Positions 55,612 through 64,000 of a stretch of DNA of 64,000 nucleotides are shown here, in pieces; within the stretch, counting starts at the first letter, position 1, and the number at the start of each line of letters is the position of its first letter. Origin of the DNA: Capsicum annuum (lineage: Eukaryota; Streptophyta; Magnoliopsida; Solanales; Solanaceae); the NCBI RefSeq assembly GCF_002878395.1, contig NC_061115.1, positions 92,539,025-92,603,024 on the forward strand, given 5' to 3'. The notes beneath the pieces are model-generated. The model did no database searches, was not told where the DNA came from, and saw only the letters and a list, made by a program, of their open reading frames with translations. Position numbers and translations under genes: made by a program.

Positions 55612-58572
55612 TGTAATACCCCAAATATGTACCAAGATCATGAATAGTATATCATGGTTCTTTTATAGTTTTATGAATAATTAGATGTATATTAAGGCTT
55701 CAAATAACTCCCATCTATCAGACGAATCAAAATATTCTTTAGCGATTAAATTCTGTAGAAGGATATTGGTATAGTTAACTTCAAACAAGAATATCTCTCA
55801 TTATACTTAGAATTTTTTATATCATGACCTATTAACAGATATATAATTAAATTAGCTTCCCAACAATACCAATTTCACCAAAATCCAATATCGGAGAAAA
55901 GAGTTGTTCCTATTTTACTCCAGCATGTCAGGCTGGAAATTGTGTGACTACATTCGTGGTAGCTCACCATATTTGTGATGCCCTACCACGAATGTCGTCA
56001 CCCTTAGACATAAAACAGATCCTGTGTGATGAAATTCATGCTAGCTTACCACATTTTTCATTCCCTTCCATGAAGGTTGTCAGCCTTAGGCAGAAACCAA
56101 CTCCTAAGTGACGACATTCATGGTAGCTTACCATATTTGTGATGCCCCACCACGAAGGTCGTTAGCCTTAGGCATAAACCAGCTCCTAAGTGATGATATT
56201 CGTGGTAGCTTACTACATTTGTGACACCCTACCACAAAGGTCGCCATACTTAGGAAGAAACCATAAATTCCAGCTCCTGTGTGACGACATTTTTGAAGGC
56301 TTACCACACTTTTGATGCCTTGTCACAAATGTCGTCAGCTGTGATTTTCAACAACTGGGAATTTATTTCATAAGGGTATTTTGGTCTTTTTCCTTCACTT
56401 CCCATGACTTATAACCCTCAAGGAATGTATTATCTTCCATTCTCTTAGTTGAAACATCTAAAAAAGCTGTCTCATACACTTTTAACCACAAGATTAGGGT
56501 TTTCTCTCCAGATCATCTCCTCAGGAATAAGAGCATTCTTTCCCAAAGGGGTAAAACCCTAGTCAAGAAAAATCAAGGGCAAACCTAAGGAATTCTTCAA
56601 GAGACTTCAGAAAAATTAGATCTCTTTCAAGATTAAGTCACTAAGGCATGCGTAGTGTACATCTATGGATCCAATCCGTTCATAGAGCTCAAGAACCATG
56701 TTTTAAATATTATTTTGTAAACCTTTTGTGGTTATATGAGTATGTACATATTGACGATTGTTTTTTAAGTTTCAATGTGATTTCTAAAGGTGCTTTCATG
56801 AAATATATACGTTTGTTAATTGAAAACCATGAAATTTAGGTTGTTCAATATGGTGCAAGTATTAAACCCACCTATGCCTTAACAAATGCATGCAAGGTGT
56901 TTGATAAAATGCTTAGGATGCTAGAAGTTCATGTTTGTATGGTTTTATGATGTCTAAATGAGAAGTTAAAGTTAGCTATATACTTCAATATGAATTTCAT
57001 GCTTTTTATGTGTTGCTATTATGGTGGTATGAAACATGTAAGATAATGGAGATATACAATATGTACACGAAATATATCCATGCATTCCCTAAAATGTTTA
57101 ACATGTTGAATAACTATATAAAATATGATATCCCATACTTATGATATTATGAATTGTGAACTCAAATCTTGTGATCAAGTCATGTCATGTGTGTCAGTTT
57201 CCTTCTATCGAGTCTTGGGGGTATTCATACCCCAAAAACATAGTTGTGTGCCTAGAGCCATGTCATGTTGTCATGATAATCTCAGTCATGCTATAATCCA
57301 TAGAACTCAATTATTTATGTGAATCAGGTAACCTCAGAAATCTCATGATCTCAGTTAACTCTCAGAGAATAGTACTACTACGTCAGTCAATGAAAGTCAG
57401 TTAATCTATCCATGTACAGTCAGTTAAAACATGTTTAGTCTTTTCAGATGGGAGTTGAAGTTAGCACCGAGTGAAACCAAGGATAGGGACTCACCTAACA
57501 ATTTTAGCGTGTAATCCTTAGCAGTCATCCTTGTGTTCTAAAACTACGTAGCCACCGTAGGTTGAGATATCTTATCCTATAAGATTAGGGTAGATGAGGT
57601 GGTTTAACCTATCAGTTTAGGGTCCCACCATTCTCACCTTGAGTACCTGCCAGATAAGGGTCACTCACAACTATCCTTTCCAGTGATGCAGTATTGACAC
57701 CCCTCTAGTCGGGGCAGTGATTGGACCCCAGCTTAGCCATAATGGCATACATGGGGTATGTCAGTTAAACAACTACCTCCAATAGTTTTATTATTAGTCT
57801 CAGTAAAGAAATTAGAAAATTCTTTAGATATCAGTATACCAAGACTGTTAGATACGATCAAATTCAATTATAGCACAGAACTCAGAGAGTTCAACAAGAT
57901 TTAGTGCTGTCAGATACAGTCATCTATGTTATCAGATGTATGATTCCAGGCATGTATTAGCGTATAGATTTAGCCATTATGTACTCACGATCTTAGTTAC
58001 TATGTATGTATATTTACACTCTTACGTTCATATCAGTCAGTTAGGTAGCATTGTTTATGCATGCAAACTCTATTTATATTTAGCCTACCTCACTCGTATA
58101 CCCAGTACATCCACTCATACTGATGCATTTTCGCTATGGTGCTTTCTTTTTATGTTACAGCATAGCCTCAGAGACATGAGCTCTAAATCGGTAGTAGCCG
58201 TAGCATTTCCAGTCGTAGGGATTTAGTGAGTCCTCTTCATTCGAGGAAAATATGATTGGATTTATTCATTATTATTTTAGCCAGTTATCAGTTTACAAAG
58301 TTAGTTGGAGATAATTTCCTTCAACTCCTTATTTCAGACAGTACTTAGAGGCTTTCGAATTTATGCTCAGATTTAGCTTTCAGATTCAGTTTTTAGTTGT
58401 TTTGGGTATTTTTCTCCCATATGGATGTTATATTATTTCAGTTGAACCTTATAGCCTATTATGCATGTTTTCTGCATTATTATGTCATGAATTGTAGTCA
58501 TGGGTTAGCTTGTGGTCCCTTGGGATCATAAGCACTGTGTAGCATTCCAGTTCAGAAAATCAGAGCGTTACA
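55612..58572 (+). mobile_element. Solo LTR of a Tekay/LARD-related family, 2961 bp
   Basis: Begins TGTAATACCCC and ends AGAGCGTTACA, flanked by AATAT (55607-55611) and TATAT (58573-58577), a four-of-five target duplication. No internal sequence is present, so it is a recombination product. Orientation is from the closing part: TTAGCTTGTGGTCCCTTGGG and ACTACGTAGCCACCGTAGG match, in order, the sense strand of the LARD-like LTR at 2818. It holds a five-unit hairpin array (55944-56345) near its start. A 96-codon open stretch at 57936-58226 is not a recognisable protein. Confidence 0.78.
55944..56345. repeat. Tandem array, five units of 82 bp with hairpins
   Basis: GTGA(C/T)-starts at 55944, 56026, 56108, 56190 and 56281: spacing 82, 82, 82 and 91. 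Each unit has a stem-loop. Unit 1 has perfect 13-base arms ACATTCGTGGTAG (55950-55962) and CTACCACGAATGT (55983-55995), extending to 17 bases with one mismatch, around a 20-base loop. The other units keep the arms in weaker form. Units also share CCTTAGGCA.AAACCA.CTCCT. Confidence 0.9.
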
Positions 58573-59590
58573 TATATCAAGCATAATATCATAATTGTAC
58601 TATGCATTAGCTCAATCTTTGAAGAAGGTAAACCTCTTTTTCCTGCACACAAAATAAATGCCTCAAGAATTTGCTAAACCTTTAATTTCTTTTATTGAGA
58701 AGCTTTCACAAGATTCCAAGATATAAATATCATAATCTACTCATCAAAACAAGAACAATAATACCCATATTGTATTGGTATGCTTTGGGTCCAAAATTAC
58801 ATAAAAATCCTATTTGGGGCCTATTTAAAAAATCACACTTTCGGAACAACAAAACTTCCCTTTTTTCTCACGGATCATTTATCCAAAAAAAATAGGTGAA
58901 TTCAGAGCTCTAATGGATCAACAATCAATCCACCAAGCATTTAAGGATCTTAGAATAATGTGGAGAATTAACCAAGAAGTTGATCGAACTTACAATAAAT
59001 TTAATAAAGAAACGTGTTAATGGAGCCTATGAATACTCCTAAATAACCTACTAAGGTTTCTCCTAAATATTCCCATATTTTAGGGTTCAATGTCCTTGAG
59101 GATGGATGAAAATATAGAAAATTAGGATAAGTCGGGTGTATATACCCCTACCAGGCATGTGGGTGTCGCTTAAATGGACACTGGACTATATAAACGGTCA
59201 CCACTTAAGCGACCTAGTGTTTCCGAAGAGACAACTGGAATCTTCACGGGTACCACTTAAGCTCTAGGGTGACATGACCTGAACTAGGGCCTTTTCCTAA
59301 TTAGCATCCCAAGTCTAACTAGAAATAGAGACGACCCCTGTTACCAAACCCTATCAACCTAAGCTTACACGAAGGGGATGAATTTCAAATAAATAACAAG
59401 ATGGAATTATTCATTAATCATAGACTCTGGGATAGGTCTATATCTATGGCCACCCAAACGAATCCAGCAATCCAATACCCTACCAATAACTAATACAAAA
59501 AAAAATATAATTCAAACCAAACCCATATGAGATCCATAATAATAATATATGATCCCAAAATAAATGAGGATGGAAAAACCAACAAAATAG
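58573..59590 (-). repeat. Probable outer part of gypsy 5' LTR
   Basis: Follows the solo LTR and ends where the next LTR starts (TGAACTGG, 59591). No protein trace. It includes a nine-base inverted repeat (59165-59173 and 59205-59213) around a TATA-like ACTATATAAACGG, and a further CCACTTAAGC at 59252-59261. The assignment to the same LTR as 53800-55611 rests on position and on the solo-LTR target duplication. Confidence 0.45.
59165..59213. repeat. Inverted repeat flanking a TATA-like box
   Basis: GTCGCTTAA (59165-59173) and TTAAGCGAC (59205-59213) are perfect inverse copies. CTATATAAA lies between them at about 59187-59195. Confidence 0.75.
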
Positions 59591-61825
59591 TGAACTGGTA
59601 TTATCCCCAATACAACTACCAATACTAAGGCTGACAACCCTATCGACCCCACCCATTGAAAGCTATAGTAGTTCCATAAAAGCCTCTAACCAAAAGAATA
59701 CTAAAATTTGATTAGGAAATGCCCCCAACTATAACCAAAACCATTATCCATAAATAAAATAAAGTATGAAATAGCATCCATTAAATGGAGCAATCCATAA
59801 ATATGGAAGCTCACTAATCTAATCCATAATCTGATCCCGAAATCAAATTACTATACAGGAGGAGTAGAACGGTCACTTCCTAAATTACATGGGGATACAG
59901 CTGCCCGAAGATGGGTTAGTGGGTGAATGGTAGCATTAACTTAGGATAAGGATAAAATAATGCTAACCAGTAAAACCAAGTAAATCAACGATATGCGTAC
60001 AAACCATACATATATATATATAGAACCATGTCAAAAAAGGTAATTGGGTTTAGTATTTCTTTAAAACCATTAACCTGGGTATGTTTATCTTAACCATCCT
60101 TAACCACCCATGGGCTATATGGGTCCAGTGTAAACCCCTGAACGAGCCCCAATATGTGTATCTGCATGAACTGGAAATACCATAAGAGTAATGGATTCCC
60201 AAGTACCCTTACACTCCATGATACATATCAGCAGTGTACTTCAAGGATTCTCATATACCTTATAGTAACATAAAAGGGTCACCATGACCTACCCCTCATG
60301 TCGACAAAAATGTGTTTGTTGTATTAGTTTATGGAGCTCCCACATTTATGGTAAGGTATCATACCCCGCCATTATTTCCACAATAAAACCGTTTCTAATG
60401 AACCAATGCATTATTCAATTTATTATTAGCCAAGGCTATTAATAAAGGTATCGTCACACCAACTATAACTTTCAAGTATTGCCCTTAGGCAAGCCTTCAA
60501 ATGTAAAGGTATTCTCGCAAACCCATTTCCTAAGTTACCTTTGGGTAGTCCCATGTACCCCATAAGTGTTCCATTATTATGTTTTCTTGGGGGAGTCCCA
60601 TGTACACCACAAATTGTTCATTAACATCTTTACTTAGGGTATTCATTGTACCCCAAAAGTAGTTTAATTAACCATAAACATGCCTGCCAAACCATTCTAT
60701 TTAACCATTCTAAACTAATTATACCATTTAGGGTTTCACTACCAAACCATACCATGCAAAAGTTCCATTAACAGTTTAATAATATAGAAAAAGCATTCTC
60801 ATAGGCATTTATCAAACATATTGTAGGCATAGTATTTCCAAAACTAAAATAAAATAGCAACTAAACATCCCATGTAACCAAGTATCCAAAGAACCTTTTA
60901 AACATATAAATATATAATTTAAACATGGGAAAACCATAACAAAGCAATTATAACTGAAACCCCCAACATATATTTAAAAACCTAAAACCATTTAACAATT
61001 ATGCGATGAAAAAAATTTACAAAATATGCCTTTGGTTTGAACTAACAATAAGGGAAGGAGTACATACCTTAAATTGAGTAAATGATGGAGAGAAATCACT
61101 AACACAAGCCCCAAATTATTCCTTAAGATGAAACCCTATCTCCTTTATCCCAAAAGTCTTAGAAAAAATTAGAGACTGTTTTCTCAGTGTTAATATAATA
61201 GGGCAAATAACCGCTCAAGTGAGTTAAAATCCATAGGGCCTTATTAGTTTAATTAGGGAAATGTCTAGATTTTCCTCACATTAATTACACCAAAATTCCA
61301 TGAGAGGGATACACCTATCTATACCTGTCATACCCTCCAATATGAGTAGTGCCCATCACGTGTACCCAAGGCCATCTTCATTTGATGAAACACTTTCCCA
61401 GGTACGACTCACCCTAAACCATGTCGTATTCTTGATTAATGCTGGTAGTCATGATCCGTTCCCCTAGAAAAATAGAATCAAAGAGGATTGAATACTGCCC
61501 ACCGTACGAGTCCATGGTACGACTTATACCTTAGCTTTCGGCTCATGGTGAGTGTCTCGTACTATGATTGAATTTGTCTACAAAGTTTAGGATTAAGTAA
61601 AGGAAGGACCCAAACCAAATGACCTATGTCTACCAATACGAATCATACAACCTAAGTCGTTGCCATTCAAGAAACCAAATCCAACCCACCAGCCAATACT
61701 GGTCATCATACGACTAACCCATACCACTTGCATTCTAGTGTACGAGTGATTTCCTCTAGTCGTATCCTATCCAAATACAAGAAATGTACAAAATGTTATA
61801 AGGGCTAGAAACCTAATATGTTTCA
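59591..61825 (-). repeat. 3' LTR, family B copy 3
   Basis: Starts TGAACTGGTATTATCCCC and ends TATGTTTCA, 2235 bp; close match to 36602-38779. It has a TATATATATATA run at 60008-60021 where the other copy has ATACATATAAACC, and an extra segment near 59790-59830. U3 motifs CGTACGAG and GGTACGAC lie at 61503-61525. Confidence 0.88.
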
Positions 61826-61889
61826 TTCTCCCCCACTAGGAACATTTATCTCCTAATGACGGACAAGGTAGGTATAAGCATAATCTATG

Positions 61890-62260
61890 CCCCTTAGATG
61901 CCTCTACTCTTCTCTTTAAGAAAGACACAATGAAATCCAGTAATGTCATTTGCATAATCAAATATCATTCCAACCTTTAACCAAATAGAAAATAAAAATG
62001 CAAAGATATTAATCTTTCTATTAACAAAGTTCGAAAACAAAAGTATGTTGAAGAAAACATACCTTCTGCATAAATCCCAGGAGTAGAAAATCAATGTGGA
62101 TACTTTGACTTTATGTTCTCTTCTGCTTCCCATATAGCCTATTCCACTCTGTGGTTCTTCCATAGAACCTTAATCGAGGCCACATCTTTGGTCCGTAACC
62201 AATGAATCTTCCTATCTAGGAACTCAAATGGAATCCCTTGATAAAAAAGAGAACCTGAGA
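61890..62260 (-). pseudogene. Chromodomain-like tail, family B copy 3
   Basis: In sense: RGLGISGSLFYQGIPFEFLD, R.IHWLRTKDVASIKVLWKN (62270-62150), then frame changes and EYAIWEAEEN-like residues before 62090. It matches 39229-38984 but is more broken. Confidence 0.7.
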
Positions 62261-62299
62261 TACCCAAGCCTCTAAAGCAACTACCTAAGAAGGGTAACC

Positions 62300-63290
62300 A
62301 AGACACTACTGCAATATCGATACATGAAATACCAGATAAATAGAGCCCAAACTATAACAAAACTCAAATTTATAAGCCATGCTGCCAACCCTACACAAAA
62401 TCACATAAGGACCAATAAATAGGGGACTAGGCTTCCCCTTTATACAAAACTGCATTACTTTCTTCATGGGAGATACTTTTGTGAACACCTTATCACTAAC
62501 CTTAAACTCTAGGTGTCTACATCTTACATCCTCTTAAGAATTTTTGCTACTTTGGTTAGCCTTAATCCTATCCCCAATTACCTACACTTTTTCCATATCC
62601 TAATAAACCAAATCTAGACCAAACATATCCACTTCACCATGCTCAAACCACCAATGTGGGATCTATACCTCCTACCATATAATGCCTCGTAAGTGGTTAT
62701 TCAAATACTAGAATGGTAACTATTATTATTAGAAAACTCTATAAGAGGTAGATACTCAACCCAATTACCACCATAGTCAATCATACATGCAGGAAGCATA
62801 TCCTCTAATGTATGAATAGTTCTTTCTACTAGCCCATCCGTCTGAGGATGAAAGTAGTACTCAAACTAACCATAGTCCCTAATCCCTTGTAAAATAACTA
62901 CCAAAAGTGAGATTAAAATTCTATACCATAATTACAGATAATCGATAGAGGTACCCCATGCAGCTTTACTATCTCATAAAGATACAACCTCGCATAGTCC
63001 TCTACTAAAAAGTTAGTCCTTACTGGAAAGAAGTAAGAGGACCTTTCATCTATCCATGATGACCCGAATTGATTCAAATTGATTCCAAGATAGAGAAAGA
63101 CCAGTAACAAATTTCATATTGATTACCTCTCATTTAGATTTAGGTAACTCAATTTCTTGATATAACCCACCAAGACTTTTGTGCTTAACTTTAACTTTTT
63201 GGCACACCATGCACTTGGCTACAAAATCAACCAGATCCTTTTTATAACATTCCACTAATATATTTCCTTAATATTATGATATTTTGTTGT
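62300..63290 (-). pseudogene. Integrase remnant, family B copy 3
   Basis: Zinc region trace KGSG.FCSQVHGVPKS-like at 63240-63160, then the core (FPVRTNFLVEDYARLYLYEI, VKLHGVPLSIICNYGIEF at 63032-62913), where the second Asp of the core (usually SDRG) reads CNYG. The C-terminus reads FTKVSPMKKVMQFCIKGKPS, FIGPYVILCRVGSMAYKF (62488-62330). Broken by several stops. Confidence 0.75.
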
Positions 63291-63699
63291 CAAAATGGGA
63301 TGAATATTATAGCATGATTCAAGAACCTCAACCAAAACCCTTTGTCACAAACTATCAACATCAGGAACACACAACCTTCCTTGGTATTATTATGTGCAAT
63401 CACCATCGATCTTAAATAGCATCACCTACTATACAATAAAATCACTCTTGATATTCATCATGATAGGATCCAACACTTTCTTCTCCTTCATCTCTATACT
63501 AAAAGATGGCCTAATTATTTCCTATACCATCACCCCTCCATCAATAGAGTCCAAGAGATAAACTCTAAAATGACCAAGCAGTTAGTATACTTTACCAGTT
63601 CCTTCTTCCATTTCTCCATATGATCCAAAATTTTTATAGACAATTAGATAATAGAATCAACAACCATATTAGCTTTATCTGGATAATAGTGAAGACTCA

Positions 63700-63999
63700 T
63701 ATCAGAGTCCTTTAAAAGCTCCAACCATTTATTGCCTTAGATTTATCTGTCTCTAAGTTAACATATAATGTAGACTCTTATGATCATAAAATATTTCTAC
63801 GTGCACTTTATACAAATAATGCCTCAAGATTTTCAAAGAAAAAACCACCACTAATAGATCCAGATCATGAGTAGGATAATTCCTCTTATGAATCTTCAAA
63901 TGCTTAGAAGAATGGGCAAACACATTCTCATGCTGCATTAAAATATAAACAACTCCCACTTAGGATACATCAAAATAAACAACAAAACCCTCCATACCA
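63700..63999 (-). pseudogene. RNase H remnant, family B copy 3
   Basis: Reads MGVVYILMQHENVFAHSSKH, LKIHKRNYPTHDLDLLVVVF, SLKILRHYLYKVHVEIFYDH from 63959, then a broken segment. It matches 40920-40639 closely. The CD.SW box is cut by the window edge. Confidence 0.8.
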
Positions 64000-64000
64000 C

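Larger units (their letters stand above)
50643..59590 (-). mobile_element. Gypsy element (Tekay-like), 5' half, LTR split by solo LTR
   Basis: In sense order: LTR (about 59590-58573 and 55611-53800), degraded primer site (53792-53780), gag (53282-52640), protease (about 52000-51770) and RT (51450-50643), which is cut at an Athila-like LTR end. The solo LTR 55612-58572 sits inside its 5' LTR. The proteins differ from the other three Tekay copies (for example GEDAYE and ILGMDSTSHLS), so it is a separate family. Confidence 0.75.
59591..64000 (-). mobile_element. 3' end of a Tekay element (family B copy 3), runs off window
   Basis: 3' LTR (59591-61825), purine tract (61828-61838), chromodomain-like tail (about 62240-62050), integrase (63290-62300) and RNase H (63960-63700), all minus strand. 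It parallels 36602-41036 segment by segment. The upstream part lies beyond the right edge. Left flank of the LTR: AATAG. Confidence 0.82.

Noticed and set aside
55944..56345. CRISPR-like array or satellite
   Set aside because: The genome is eukaryotic, units are 82 bp without separate spacers, and the array is inside one LTR rather than an extended satellite.
57936..58226. 96-codon plus-strand frame in the solo LTR
   Set aside because: Lies wholly inside LTR sequence, shows no known motif, and LTR matching explains it.
1..64000. Host protein-coding genes with introns
   Set aside because: I looked for conserved non-retroelement motifs in all regions and found none; the only unexplained frame is 1-697.

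Overview
The window looks like plant nuclear heterochromatin, most likely from a Solanaceae (pepper, tomato, potato or tobacco relative). It is AT-rich, I recognise no host gene, and almost every readable protein trace is a decayed LTR-retrotransposon protein. The element types, the TGGTATCAGAGC-type primer sites and the long (2-3 kb) Tekay/Del-like LTRs with a ...CCTCGAATG... box beside them fit this family. The species call is inference; the retroelement content is read directly from conserved motifs. No CRISPR array, operon, tRNA or rRNA gene was seen.

Layout. (1) 1-960: an unrecognised decayed reading frame. (2) 965-23397: one Ty1/copia element on the minus strand, split into three pieces by two later insertions. 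Its 5' LTR is 22678-23397, its gag is cut at 13137/22438, its integrase is cut at 11710/2818, and its RT and RNase H lie at 2340-965. (3) Insertion one, 2818-11710: a LARD-like LTR element with long LTRs, a good primer site and no recognisable protein. (4) Insertion two, 13138-22437: a full-length but dead Tekay-type Ty3/gypsy element (two LTRs, gag, PR, RT, RH, IN, chromodomain-like tail) flanked by TGTCA/TGTCT. (5) 23398-29586: unassigned DNA and an Athila-like gag-protease remnant on the minus strand. (6) 29587-36601: a Tekay element on the plus strand, cut at its 3' end. (7) 36602-44318: two 3' halves of another Tekay family joined head to head, giving LTR-IN-RH | RH-IN-LTR. (8) 44319-49917: an Athila-like plus-strand element whose gag/protease frame runs directly into a second protein type with an acidic and a lysine-rich region, without RT or integrase, followed by a 1457-bp LTR. 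(9) 49918-50642: the 3' part of another LTR. (10) 50643-about 59590: a minus-strand gypsy element (RT, PR, gag, 5' LTR) whose LTR is interrupted by a 2961-bp solo LTR (55612-58572). (11) 59591-64000: the 3' end of a further Tekay copy, same family as 36602, running off the window.

Nothing here works as a living pathway: the coding parts carry many stops and several have lost catalytic residues. The most interesting structure is outside the proteins. Several unrelated LTR families carry palindromes or tandem palindromic units; the clearest are an about 92-bp array at 48649-48975 and an 82-bp array at 55944-56345. Two separate Athila-like elements lack RT and integrase, one of them with an apparent in-frame fusion. 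Nested insertions, a solo LTR and a head-to-head junction record the order of events.
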